Positions 32,435-45,900 of a DNA stretch of 64,000 nucleotides are shown here, piece after piece. The stretch comes from Dipylidium caninum (Eukaryota; Platyhelminthes; Cestoda; Cyclophyllidea; Dipylidiidae): the NCBI GenBank assembly GCA_017562135.1, contig QEYB01001046.1, positions 62,001 to 126,000 on the forward strand. The letters run 5' to 3'. The first letter of the stretch is position 1. Each line of letters opens with the position of its first letter. The position numbers and the translations under genes were made by a program. Below the pieces are notes generated by a model that saw nothing but the letters and a program-made list of their open reading frames with translations, did not search any database and had not been told where the DNA came from.

Positions 32435-35400
32435 AGTGTGGGTTGTGAAATGCACAAAGAAAGGCGGTTGCCACTGCAACTTGCGCGATGGAACGTTTAC
32501 GATTTACGCGGGCGAAAAGACCGCGAAAGGGCGCAGGGCCTAAACTCGCGCCGTGGCCGACAATCGGAGCACCGCTGCAACCCCACACCGCATTCCCATC
32601 CCTCCATCACCCTCCGCCCCGCTCGCCCCGCCCCATCAGCCCCCCCCCCTCCACACGCACACCCTCCGCTCCGCGCCGCTCAGCCCACTCCCGGCGGTCC
32701 TGGGCCCCGTCCTAGGCCGACTGCCACTCCCCTCACCGCTCTCCGCCCCCTACGCCCCCGGAGCATCCCCCGCTCCGCCCCACTCCGCGCCGGCTCACTC
32801 GCTCACTCATTCATTCATTCATTCACTCGCTCACTCACTCACCCCTCCCCTCAGGACGCGCTCCCCAACTGTCAAGCTGTCCACCCGTGTCCCCGTTGGG
32901 AGACAGAGACGTGGTCGTCCTAGAAAACGCTCCGCCTCTCTCCCTCTCCTCGCCTCCCGCACTCCCTTCGCCTCCGCCCTTCCTCGGCCTTCCCCACCCT
33001 CTCCCGTCGAATGGACCGAGGGCCCGTGGCACCGATAATGGAAAGGGCATATGGCGGTGGCCGAGTGGTTGGTCACCGCTCCGTCGAGTCCAGAAGTGAA
33101 TGGCATTTAGCTCACGTGAGGAGGCTGGGGATGGCCATCATCGCGCCACTCACCTCCTGTCTGTTTTCTCTGTCCAGAAAGGCGACGGTCTCGCCATCGT
33201 TCGGACTACCCTAGCGCATGCTTAAAGGGGACGCTCGCCCCGGGGACGGGGTTGCCTTTTCCAGGGTGGCGGGGGTAAGGAGGAGAGGCGAAAGCTTGTG
33301 TGGTTGGGTAGGCAAAATTGTCCTGAGCCCAATAAAATAAGGTAAAAAGCGCGGCAGCGACTAGACACTTTAGACTGCCGCCCTACTGTGAAATGAGTCA
33401 GACTGACTGGACGCTTGATGGCGTCGTCCGAATAATCACCGCAACACAATTTATGTCCGTCTGTTTGCCATCAGTCTCAAGTTACTGGTATCGCGTTAAT
33501 CTGGACCACAGGGAGAAAGTGGGGCTTTTACCGCGTCCAGGGAGACGGGGAAGGACGGTTGCCGGGTGATCAAAGGTTGAAATATCTAAGTAGTGAGATC
33601 CCAACCAACCACTCTACGATGCTTCGCGGCATCCATGTCGTTGGCTTTCTGATGGCGTCAAAAGCGTGCCCCTGCACCCAAGTGCCCTCGTCCGTCTGTA
33701 TTCTGTGACGAAGTCCACTACCGTCCCTCACCAACCCTTGGGGCAGCATTCCACCGAATGAATCCCACTGCAACCGGCGTCACCTCGTCAACTTAATTGT
33801 GGTTTTACTGCCCCGTTTCTTGGTGGTCCACGTTGTCCATCCCCAGTTAAGTAGGCCGGCAATCAGACTTGGTTGAGTTCACTTAGTCTGAAATGAACAC
33901 CGGTGAAAAAATTACCACAATTTGTGCCGTACTTCGTGTGAGAGAGGTGCTCTCCACGTCCGGGATTTATCTCTGCCACCGGAATACTTGGTAATAACGA
34001 GGAGTGGTCCGCTGCGAAATTACAACAATTAATCTCCACCGCACGCCACCTCTCCTCTCTCCTCCTCCTCGCCAGCGCCCCTCCGACTCCGCCTCCCTCG
34101 TCACTGAGGCGGGGTGACAAACAGCAGCTTTTCATCTCATCTGCCCCAACCACTTATGTCAGCGCAGTTATCCCTGATCTATTGCCAATTACCCTCCATC
34201 TGTTGAAGTGGTCTCGCACCGCCTCGTACAGGCTCGTGCGCGCGGTCTGCCCAGCCTTTAATCCACCGCCTAATGTGTTACCCTTAGCGTCAAGGTCATC
34301 TGTCATCGACTTTATGACCTCTCAAAAGTACATCTCCCAAAGCGTCCTCTCGTTTCCCTCCTCCTTCCGCCTCTTCCGCCCTTCCGTCCTCCGCCTCCGC
34401 CTCCGCCTCGTCGTCATCAGAGTCAGCGTCGTCATCATCATCGTCATCGCCACCACCATCTACCCAGTGGGAATGTTCCCGAAGCGCCACATTAGGGCTA
34501 ATTTAAGCTCCCTACACCGCTCCCAAGTCCGCCCTCTTTTGAGCCTGATCGTGAATATTGTTGGACTGACAAATGGTAAGGAAGGATTCTAAGTGAACAC
34601 CCGCCTTCCCGCCCTTCTCCTCGTCCTCGCCCTCGCCCTCGTCACTCGTCCACCATTCATTCATTCATCCCTTCTGCCATAGCTTTTACCATGGAAATTT
34701 GCGCAACAATGAGAGAGGTGTCTCTCCACTCCCGAGAGTAATGCCTTTCAGTCATAAAAGTCTGGTCTGGGCGAAGTACTGTCTGAATTAAGAGTGGGTC
34801 GTAAAGAGGGAGATACGGAGAGGGCGGATAATAAAATAAATGCGGCAGGTTAACAACCAACTTTCCATCTGCGTTAATTGAAAAAAAAAGGCGAGATTGG
34901 TAGAAATATTCCGTGTGAAGCGAGATTTTTTACTACGGAGTGGCAACTCACCACCCTGTGTGTGAGGCGTAGCGCATTCATCAATCTGCCGAGGCTGTTG
35001 CGGTTGATTTGTTGAGTGCTGGCACATTACACTTTCCTAGTATGTGTGTGTAAATTCCCAGGTTTTGGGTCGGCGCTCCACCCACCTCACTTCAATCCGC
35101 CTCACTCCAAGTGGCAGCGGCGGTGACTTTCATCTTACAGCCAAAAGACCGCTGTTTACCCACCCCTTAGCGGGGCATCGCATAGACTCCAAACGCCGCT
35201 TTATCGTGAAGTGCTGAGCCAAAGATTGTGAAAGTACATTTGCCGACGTCACACCGAGGTGAGATTCGAAGAGTGCAGAGAGATTTATGGGACACGCATC
35301 CGTCTCTTTACTCTCTGCCGGTTTGTCATACTTTCCTCTCCTCCTCCTGCTCCTCCTCCTCACCATCACCATCACCATCAACATCATCACGAGAGGTTTC

Positions 35401-37601
35401 AGGCAATTAAGTGTCAGCTTCCAGACGCCCGCGAGGCAGCCGACTTGCCACCGCCAAAAATGTCATGTAGCCTCGGACTTAAGAGGACGCCTCCGTGTTG
35501 CCACGGGCCGAAGTCGGCGGTGAAGCTGTCATCAAAGTGGCCAAGTTAAAAGGCTTTTCACAGACCCTGTGGTCCTAACAGGCCTCCGTAATTTTGGGTG
35601 TGTGGGACCAATGCGAGGGCGACTGATGTAAAAGTTAACGGGTTCCCAGATTTGTTTAATTTGGAACTTGTTAAGCCTAAAAAAAAGGAAATTCATACAG
35701 TTATGCTGCGAATTCGTGTAACGTGAAGGGGTGAATTATGGCTCCGGAGGAAGGTGAATGTTATTTTACAACAGGTCAGACGTTTTGCCTTTTTGGTTTT
35801 TTCCCTACACCGAGCACCAAACTCTTATTGGGGTGTTGAATTTTTCTCGCTTTCCATCTAAATCATCAGTAGTGATATTCTGTCGTGGCGGCGAGCGCCC
35901 ACAAAATGGATTGTATGACAGTCGCCCCGCTGACCTTTTCATCGCCAACTTCGCCTGCGATCAGCGAAAAGGCCTAAAAATTGGCAATATAATAAATTTC
36001 CTTGGGGGAGGAATTCCCCCCCCCCCCCTAAAGCCCAAATCAGCCTCCATTAATAAGCGCAAGGCGACGGGTGTTAAATTAACGGGTTTTGTTTAAATGA
36101 ACCACTTTGGTTACCGAAAGCTCGCACCGCCAAACACACGAAAAATCAACTCGCTCGGGTAACTCGCGGCAATTAAGTCGACAAGTCGACTCTCCACCGG
36201 CCTGCTGAGTGCGTAGCGCAGTCATTTCGGCGACAGGGGTACAGTCATCGAGAGGCTTGTGCACAAGCGATGGGGCGGGAAGGAGAGAGCGAGAGAGAGA
36301 GAGGGAGAGTGAGGGGAAGGGAGGCGGAGAAGGAGATAAATACACAAAAAGTGAGCCCGACAGTAGCGGCCTAGAGCGCAGGGTAAAAAGACACGGCAGT
36401 CGTCGTCCCCCTCGCTGCCTCCGCCCGCCTTCTAGACTGCGCACCGCCCAAAACACGGAGCATGCGAGTGCACAGGAGCGCACGAGAGCCCTTTTTGTCT
36501 TCTCGCGCCTGCCTTCCCATCCGGTCTTCTGTCCCTCTGTGCCTCCGCCCTTCCCTCCGTGCGTCCGTCCGTCTGTCCGTCCGTCGGTCCGTCCGCTTAA
36601 CCGGCCGTATAACTGGCCGAGTTTTCCGGCATCTGAAGGCCGAAGGAAAAAAAAGAGGTGGCAAATTCATTTACGCGGGTGCACGCCCTGCCCGCCTACT
36701 TGCCCAGTCCTCCTTTTTGACCCAACCTCCCAAAAGACAAATTGGTCCAGCGCGCTTTTATTAAGCGCCCGAGGGAGGCAGGCAGGCATAAGCAGTTAGA
36801 CAAACGACCGTTAGAAGACGTACCTTGAAATCTATCACCTCTGATGCCCTCTCACTCAGGCAACTTTTCTGAAACACTGTGCTAAGTGCACAAACTCAAC
36901 CCAATTATAAGAAATTCTTGTGTACAAACTCCGGACACACCGCCGTTCGAAAGAGAAATGTCAAAAGATCGTTGGGAATCCGACGAAGCGCGCCCGTGAA
37001 AGAACGTGGGTAGCCATGGCGTCTGCCTCGGCGGGCAAATTAGATTTAAAATAATTCACTTGAGTGCCACACACACCTAAGAGTGACTGATTTCCTCCAC
37101 TTTTTGTGTGTCATTCCCCCAGCCGCCATGAAAACTTGCTCACTTATTCACTCGTTTTCTCAACTCCAAAGGCTTCAGCCCCATCCCCCACCCCCAACCT
37201 CCACCCCCCAAACCCCTCGATGATCCCACCAAGCCCGCCGTCTAGCCCTGGGAGTTTTGACGTCGACTGTCTATCAAATCTCCTAATTGTGTGGTTTCAT
37301 ACATGAGCCAATAAACGCGGTTGCAAGTAATGGTCTGGAAATGTCATTAAAAGCCCTTGAGAGGGGTGATGCGACCAGCCGAAATATTCTAATGCCCTTG
37401 ACTACATCACATTTATTATCATGTTAGCTTTGAAGTGTGCATACTCTGTGGGTTTAACAAGAGTCCTGTACAACTGGTAATATCGCTTAACATGGATGCT
37501 ATCGCTGGCCTCAGGCGCCCTCGAAGTGTGGAAACTGATCCGCACTCCGCCTGACGTCGCCACGTGATCTGCCAGGGCAAAACACGTTGTCAATGCGGTA
37601 G

Positions 37602-37622
37602 CAACAGCAGCAGCAGCAGCAG
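37602..37622. repeat. Short (CAG)n run
   Basis: Six to seven CAG triplets. Both flanking frames are short, so it is not supported as coding polyglutamine. Confidence 0.85.
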
Positions 37623-37885
37623 TCACAACTCTGATTGGGCATCCGAGGTCGTCAGCATTCATGACCCAAGTCCACTACGCGCCACCGTTTTTTACATAAT
37701 TTAAATAAAATTTTTTACACATTCTTGGCATTTTATCACCTCATAGGTGAAATCTACCTTGTAGGCAGACATCAGCAATGCAATCTTGCGGTTGTTAGGA
37801 TTGTGGCACTTCTAACCACAAAGGCTTTCAGCGTCACATGAATCTCAGCATACCCAGGATATGTCTTTCAACTTCTCCACTGTCG

Positions 37886-37907
37886 TTGAATGATGATGAT
37901 GATGATT
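37886..37907. repeat. (TGA)n trinucleotide run
   Basis: About six TGA triplets with one variant unit. Confidence 0.8.
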
Positions 37908-38034
37908 ATGTGTCACCGGACAGGACAATGATTTGCCCGTCAAATTACAAGAATATTCACCAAACCACTTACCTGCTCCACTAACGATTTAGTCTAATTT
38001 CACATCAAGCCATACCGCTTAAGGCTGGTTGGAC

Positions 38035-38102
38035 CCACACACACACACACACATGTCTGCAGTTGAAGTGCCTTGAGGACGCCTGTGTGTGTGTGTGTGT
38101 GT
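38035..38102. repeat. Inverted CA/TG dinucleotide pair
   Basis: A (CA)9-type run (about 38035-38053) and a (TG)10-type run (about 38083-38102) face each other across ~29 bp, so they can pair as a hairpin. Confidence 0.85.
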
Positions 38103-39289
38103 CTGCATGCCTACAGTATAATTGCAAATCAAAACACTCTTGACAGGTGAGACCGACCCCAGTTGGCAGGAGTGAGGTGACAGCCATAAACAGAGGCGGG
38201 GACCCTCAAACAAGTCACCCTGTTGATAAGTTAAAAGGCGACAATGTCTAGAATGTGGATTAGGCCGACTTGAAACTGTGTCTACCCCGCCGTCATAAGC
38301 GCCTCCTGGCAGCCTCAAAACCACCCGTCTCGGAGCCTTAGCCTGGCGCCCCCCCGATGCTCCGGCCCCAGAGCACACAAAGCTCGTGGCGTCGTCGGGG
38401 CTGTATTCGTCGTCGGACCTCAGCGCACACACACGCACACAATTGCCTAGTGTTGGATCTCCCCAAGGGCCTGACACTTGTGTGGCAGCACCCTTAAGCT
38501 CCTCTTACAACTATCCTAATCCAATTTCACCTAAGCATTTCGGAGAAGTCGCCTCGCGGGGTGTCAGTCAACTCAAAATCGGGCCTAGAGGATATCCACG
38601 TAGTCCAGACACTTCAAAAAAGAATGCACCGTCTCGCATGAGAGATTAAAAACTGAGAAACTGCTAAATACAGGGGTCGTGGAGAGAGAACACGCCCTGC
38701 CACCTTTTCCCACATTTCTTGAGGATGTCACTTTAATTTCCTCTTCATTTAGTTTCATGTTTGTCAAATTATATCCAACACTCAAGGGGGTTCACATTTT
38801 CTCGAAGACTCCTATGAAGGGTTTTTGTGAGGGGAGGTGAGAGAGAACTCTGTCTTAGCCCTACTGCGCCCAACCAGGTGGCCAGGACTGCCGCCTCCTA
38901 GAAGGTGGGCCGTATTCCTCCTGTACTGGTCACCAACGAGGCCACAAATCGGCCAGACGACCTCCAGCTCCTGTCCGGCACGGCGATTTTTGATTCCTCC
39001 GTGCGGAGTTTAAACAACCGCGCCCGGTCTGTCACGATGGGTGTCAGGCCTCCGCTTTCACTGGCAAAACATTTTGGCTGTGCGCAGTTCGTCTCCACTG
39101 GCAGCGGATGTCCATCCGTTTGAAAGCACACATACACATCGCCCATTCCCTCAGTTCTGCCAAAAAATCAGGCCTCTGACTTGCTGTGACGCGTTGTTTC
39201 CTCACAAGCTGCTTAAACTGCCCTCGAGGCGAGGCGACTTGATTTAACCAGCGCAAAAGGTGGCAACGCGGTGAGTTAGAGGAGAAGGA

Positions 39290-39531
39290 AGGAGGAGGAG
39301 GAGGAGGAGGAGGAGGAGGAGGAGGAGGAGGAGGAGGAGGAGGAGGAGGAGGAGGAGGAGGAGGAGGAGGAGGAGGAGGAGGAGGAGGAGGAGGAGGAGG
39401 AGGAGGAGGAGGAGGAGGAGGAGGAGGAGGAGGAGGAGGAGGAGGAGGAGGAGGAGGAGGAGGAGGAGGAGGAGGAGGAGGAGGAGGAGGAGGAGGAGGA
39501 GGAGGAGGGAGGAGGAGGAGGAGGAGGAGGA
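39290..39531. repeat. Long (GGA)n array, about 240 bp
   Basis: About 80 GGA triplets with a single interruption (an extra G near 39509). It is the longest simple repeat in the window and entirely purine on the plus strand. The polyleucine and polyserine frames read from its complement are artefacts. Confidence 0.98.
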
Positions 39532-39913
39532 ATTAACCCGAGGAGACACATCGAGTTGGCTCATTGAGGGGCAATTTATATTGTGGGAAAAGATCACAAT
39601 TTCTAGGTTCTACGCAGTGCCTCCTCGCCCGCTCGCCTTCACGCAAGAGGCTCAGTTGCCGCCTCACGATGCGAACCTGATCCGAGGGCCACGATCCCAC
39701 GTCCTCTTCACTCTGAAACTTGAAGCATAAAAGTTGTGTCCTTCTCGTCTTTTTTCCTTTTTTTTCCTCCTTACCTAACATAACTCGATTAAGCATTGCT
39801 TTAGGAGCAAAAGTGCCACGAGTGTGAAAGTTAACCCCGATTAAATTTCACAAGAGGCTCTCCGGGGCAGGTGCTCAATCGCCTTCACCCCGCGATGGCG
39901 ATGGCGATGTCGA

Positions 39914-39952
39914 GGCTGGGGCTGGGGCTGGGGCTGGGGCTGGGGCTGGGGC
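39914..39952. repeat. (GGGGCT)n hexanucleotide repeat
   Basis: Six to seven GGGGCT units, giving several consecutive GGGG runs with 2-nt spacers, a strong G-quadruplex pattern on the plus strand. Confidence 0.93.
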
Positions 39953-42900
39953 AAGTGGGGGAGCCCTAGGAAGAGCACAAATAAACGGCCAAACATGTCA
40001 CAAGTTGCATCCGTGAGCCCCTTTCAGGCCTGCAAGTGGCATCGCCTCCACTGGCCTGCCTGTCACCGAGGGAGGCTGCCACATCCACCGCCGTGTTCAA
40101 GGCGGCACTCATCAATGGCCTTCGTACTTTATGAGTGCCAATTCCATTGCAAACAGCTCCTTTTTTCTTTCCGTGTGACATCACTTCTCCACTGATGCGT
40201 AAGACCAGGCCTCTGTAAATACCCCGAGTAAACGCGAAATGTTAACTTTTAGAGGTTTGGAGGACTCCCTGTGTTTAAATACTTCCGTGTGAGAGTGGAC
40301 TTTTAAGTGGATGAGCGTTTTGGGTATCTTTTTTTAAAGAATACTCGGATCTCATAAATTAAGGCCTCTACTGTTCACTCTGTCTCTCCGGTATAGGCAA
40401 AAGGTGAAGTTAAGAGTTAAAATGCTGTAATGCGGTTGAGGCGACGAGAGTGGATCCCCCGGCGACGGTGCCTCCGCCGGCTCCGACTGGAATGTTCAAC
40501 GGTGGCGTCGAACCCGGCTTCAGGCCCTACCCTCTCCTACAATCGGGCCTCGTCACACCCAGTTTGAACCTCTTGTTTTACCACAATTTCATCGGTGGCC
40601 CTTCTTTTGGCTGGCCTTAGCATAACATGTTTACACATCACCTTCCAATTTAGCCAGCCACCTTGAGTTGACCTGGTGTTTAACAGTATTGAAAACACCG
40701 CCTGAGAATGGTGTATCCAGCGCCTGGATTTCTGGTGAAAAAGGGGATCATAGGCGGGAGAGGCCCTACACACCCCTCCGTATGGTGGAAGTCCTCGTCG
40801 AGTTCGGTCTGGAGTTCTGGGCGACATCCACCAATCATCACCGGTTTCATAACTCGGCTATGTGCACTGCGTCTAGGTGAAGGGAGTCACTGACTGCCCC
40901 GAGGGAGGTGGGACGCGGTGTTCCACCCGGACGGCCAAAGTGTGCGCGTTGGCGACGTCTAAAGTGGCCCTGGTGTTGGCGGAGGCGACGGAGGTGAGCT
41001 GATTTACTCATCGCCCGATTACGGGCCGGCGATCAGTCATTTCCGCTCAAGTTCAACTCACCGCCTGCCAAAAATGCACAAACGCAACTTGGCAGCGGTG
41101 TTGCCAATCCCCCCGACTGAGGCATTTGTATCGTACGTGCAAACACACACCTACACACACGCACACACACATTTTTGCATACTACGCAAATTTCACATCA
41201 GGATTAGGCAAATGGTGCTGGAAAAAGAACAATGCAAGTAGCCTACTGAAGGGAGAACTCGGATAACGTCAATGTAATTTAAAAAGGCGTGAATTCTCTT
41301 TTTTTGGGGAGAAGGGGAGAGCACCGCCTGTTAGAGTACTTTCCGCCTCTCTCATACCCGGGTATGTGGGAGTCTTTTTCTCTCCCTCCTTTTTTTCTTT
41401 TTTCACGTAAATTGGCGCGCAACTCATTTCGTCCTTTCCACTTCGAAGCGTCGCTGACTCACGGCACCGCGGCTCGGCGATTGCACACGAAATTAAGGCC
41501 GAAAGCTCCGAGGGGAGCCTACGACCATTGCAAGCTTTATCCCCACCAGTTGGTGCATTTGTCCCCTTCCGAAGAATTATTTTTTCCGAAAAATGAGCAC
41601 CATTCCCTTTGGATGGCTTCCGGGTAGTCGTGAGAATCGACCTAAGCGTCAAAATCATCCTGTGTTCCGTTGCCTATGCCATCGTGGTGTTCTATAGGAC
41701 GCTTTGGCATTTATCCCTGATTATGGCGTGATCCCCGAGAATTGCTTCGGTGGCAGCAAATAGCAGCTCAAACCTGCCATGGCTTGAGGCGTGACAACTG
41801 CGGTAGCGACCCATCAGTCCCCGGTGTTGCTGACACTCTGCCCCCACGTTTAGCCTGCTTTCGCTTTCCGGTCAGGTGACTCGCTTTGAATCCTTTTGTC
41901 AAGTATATTGCAAATTTTGGGAGATTTGGAATACCCCTCCCAGACAAAATATTTCGAACATGGTCGAACCCACCAAGTACTGCCAAGTGAGAACCAAATG
42001 CTCCACCTTTAATGGCCTCTTGCCGGTTAAGACGCCACTTAGTGAGGTGGGAAATTCACTGAGCTATGGAGTTTACGCTGCATGGCCACGGTTTTTCCTA
42101 TCGAAAGGGCAAATTAATTCTGCTTGTGTGCGCTAGAAGTCGTGAGGCACTTCCTCCCCGCCTGTGGCCGCAGTCTAAACATTTAGTCTCACTTGTCGCC
42201 CCACTGAGGCTGCCGCAGTCTGGAGAAGATACGATGGCGGCGAATGATGGATCTCTTGAAGCCCAGTCCGTCTGGAGTGTACTGCCATTGGGGAGGTTGG
42301 AGTCCACCACAACGCAGCCACCGTCTGATGCGAGGCGAAGAGGAGGTTGCGGTGGGCAGGAATGGCCGCCGGGTGTAGACCCGCCTCCTACCTCATTGAG
42401 AATTGAAGCCAATTTAAAAAGTCATCCCATTTTGTGCTCTGCTCCACTCTGCGAGGAGCGAGGAAATATTTCGCACGAAGTCTGACGGCGACATCAGTGC
42501 AAAGCTAGTCCTGACGCGGTTAGAATCGTGGGACAATTTGGATCCACTGAATGTATGCACCGCTCGAAGGAAAAAAGCCTTTTGTTTTTCATACAACTTA
42601 CCCGAATAGGCGTCCACTTAACCGTGTGAGTGTAGAGCTTCACAGTTGCTGGCGAATTCTCTTCCCACTGGCTAACAGATGCTTCGCCCTGTTGAGAGCG
42701 TCAAACACGTGGAAAAGTTAACATTTTAACCGGAAGTTGAGTGACTCTCAGCGTTCTTGATCGAACGGACCTGAAGACCCACGGTGAGGGATAGTAGCAG
42801 CCACTTTTCATCGATGTCTGCAACGAAATGCCCTCGAGGAGAAGGCATGGAACCCAGAGGAGCACACACGAACACGCCATCTCCGGAGCCAAATGTCCCA

Positions 42901-45900
42901 CTTCAATGAATTATTCCACACCAGTTGGACAAGCCGAGAGTACTCGCCCTCTCCAGCCACTTTTTTTGATAAGACAAAAACACCCACCCACCTTTGTCCT
43001 GATCTGGTCTACTCCCCTGTGTTTTGATACCCACGAGGAGAATGAGTCTGCGTCCAACGGCGTTCTCATTAATACAAAAATATAATCGACGGAAGTAAAC
43101 TCCCCGTCAGGGCAGTTGACACCTCACAAAGTAGCTGTGTCAAGTAGTATGTCAACTGCTAAGACAAGTGAAGTCGACGAAGTGTCACGGGATGGAGATT
43201 CTGTCCAGAGGAGCGGTGGAAGGAGGCGATTTTCGAAATAGGTGGGCAAATTCTTGCATTGTAGCACAAGTATCAGAAAGGATAATTTTCAGTCGCAGGT
43301 TTCGTTAATATACAAATTTCATGGGGTTAAATACGTCGCTCACGGAAGGAATTTCACCCTTCAACTATGCAAATTCTGCGCTATGCACTCTTGGTGTTCC
43401 AAAATGGCCCTCTAAACTAGCGCTGCTTCGTGACTGAGGGATTTTTCCATTCACTTTAGTAAATTAAGACAGTAAGAAGTTAAACAAATGATTCACTGCT
43501 GTTTCACACTCATTAGGCCATTTTAGTGGCGCGAGGCAGAGGCAAGGGGATATTAAGCCTTCGTAATTCCTTCAGTAACCTCCTGGCCCCATAATTTTTT
43601 GGTCTTTCATGGTCTCATTGCAAAATCGTGGCAAAATCGGCCATCACAGTCCACCGGAGACGAACTCCATTTGAGACTAAACTGTTCACAAAAGCTGGCA
43701 TTTGACTATTCACGTCTTATCCTCCTCCCATTCTTCCACCTTGAACGCTCCTGTTGCCATGGAATAGTCCCAAAATGGCGAATGGAGGAAGGCTCGAGGA
43801 TGAAACACACATTTTTCGATACCACCACCTTCCATTTTACAGGCACAAACCTGCCTTAAATGTGGTTCTCAAAATACCTCCACGAGTAGAACATTAAGGC
43901 ATCCACGTTCTTTCGACTGGTCTCAAGGCCCCCGCACCCCGTGCGGGCACCATGAGTGCACAGTGTCAGAGAGAGCGCTTCTCACTCGACAAGTGTCGCT
44001 CAGTCTGATGGTGCCTGTCGACGTGTCAAGAAAGTCATTTACGCCTACTTGTGCGAGGACATTAAGATGGAGAATTTAAAAGTACGCCACGATACAGCAC
44101 TTCATCATACTGAAGTTGCAGTCTTGGTGCTAGCGCCCTAGCGCCGTTGACGCCAGCCTAAGGTGAAGAGAGAGAGAGAGAGAGAACTTCACGATTTTCG
44201 TCTCCTCCACCTGTAATACGGCGTGGTGTCCCTATGAAATTCCATTAATTCATAAGTGAGTCAACTTTTCCACGAGTCTTCGGGCTTTCTTAAGGAAATT
44301 AGTTATGCAAAGGGAGGGAGAACTGCCTGCCTGCATAAATGTTCTGCGTCAGAGTCAGGTGTATCAAAATTCCTACGTGAGTTGAAATAAAACTGTCTAA
44401 AAGGGCAGAGAATTTTCGCGTACCAGTTAGATTTTGCAACATGGCGCTAGCTTTGACACCATCTTTTGCTCTTTCGACATTGACACGATCAACTGTCCGA
44501 CAGTTGTCGCCTGGCCGAATTGTCGCAGACATGGATCCTCGAAGATCATTCGGTCTCCTTTACCGCGTCTATCGATGCTCTCTGAAAGGAAATGCGAAGG
44601 CTTCAACGTGTTAATTTAGGATGCCGAGGATGGTATTAAAGCTGACATGGAATAATAACACATTCACTTCCAGGGCCTCGGGGACAAGTCGGCCACTAAA
44701 GTCCAGATAGTTTATGGTCACGATATGGCGCCAACCTAAATGACCGACTGGACAAGTGGACAAAATCGAAAAAGTCACCATGCGAAATCCATTCTAAGTG
44801 CGTTTCTGTACACTCCCTCGCCCTTCATCGGATTATTCGTCTAGCTGAAATCACATAGGAAAATTAAGTAGCAATACGACATCAAATAGTGTGATATTCA
44901 AGTTCAAGCCTTTCCTGGAGTGTAGACACTTTCGAAAACTCGTCTCCCACCACAACCCGAAGGAGGGGTTTACAAAAAGGGACTCATTTTGCCCAGTAAG
45001 GTAAGTATTTATCAACCGCCAAGAGAAGCGGGGAGACGAGACACTAAGATTCCCCAAAACTCAGGCTAACTTCCAAAATAAAACCGCCTAAGCTGGAAGA
45101 ATCGAAAGGCGACGCGTGGCATGGTCACCTCTCTGCGCTTCATGCCAGCGCAAGCACAACTGCGTGTCTCAAATTGCGTCACAGCCACGCACCGCGGGGG
45201 GGGGTGGGGGCAGAAATCAAAAATCGATAGCAAGGGCTATCGGGATTGGTGGACAGGCTGGTGTATGAACTGAACTCCACCCACAACTGTCGTGAGTAGC
45301 GCAGGCTTTTTTCGGTGCATGAAAGGCCGTCACGGTTGAGAGTGAGAGCGGGAGCTAGGACGATGGGTAAATTTGAGGGGAGGGGAGGGGAGGGGAGGGG
45401 AGGGGGGAAGATGGACACGCGGATTGGTACACTTGTACCCCGGCTGCTGTCTACATCTAAAGCTCTCTCTCTCTCTCTCCCTCTCCCTCCTTTCTCTACG
45501 AGCTCCCAAAAATACTCAAGTAGTGATTTGTGCTCGTTTTTAAGTCGTCTGGAGGGATTATTTATGAGTAAAAGAACCTTGTGAGAGGCAGACATAAAAG
45601 CTAAATTGAATGTTTTAGTTGAATTAACTCAAATGATAAATTCTGGTGCTTTCAAACAGCACCATTTTATTGCCTGCTTCACCCTTAAAACTTAAATAAT
45701 GGCGGGAGACACAGAGCTTGCATTGGGGGGGAAGGGGGGCGGTTAATCTCTCTTTTATCAAGAATGTGACTTACCAAAATTCCTGTCCTTCCAGTTTGTT
45801 AGGCGAAAGACTTTAGTCGCCATTTGTTAGTCCCAAAAGTAAGTGCAAACTCCACCATGTTTTCTCTTGCGTGGGATTTTCCCCAAAACAAGCAAATTTC

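Larger units (their letters stand above)
31381..39289. other. No recognisable gene; microsatellites and low-complexity tracts
   Basis: Includes an open plus-strand stretch ending in a good donor (31980, GAAGAG|GTGAGC), the CA, AG, CAG and TGA repeats listed separately, a (ATTC)/(TCAC) run at about 32806-32850, a purine tract at about 36272-36338, and a (CCGT)n run at about 36558-36597. No protein family was recognised in any frame. Confidence 0.4.

Noticed and set aside
32438..33038. Two 161-codon proline/serine-rich plus-strand frames
   Set aside because: Pure composition effect of C-rich DNA; both frames overlap each other and end in simple repeats.
39244..39597. Minus-strand frames rich in polyleucine or polyserine
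   Set aside because: They are direct translations of the (GGA)n array complement, with no start context or flanking coding sequence.
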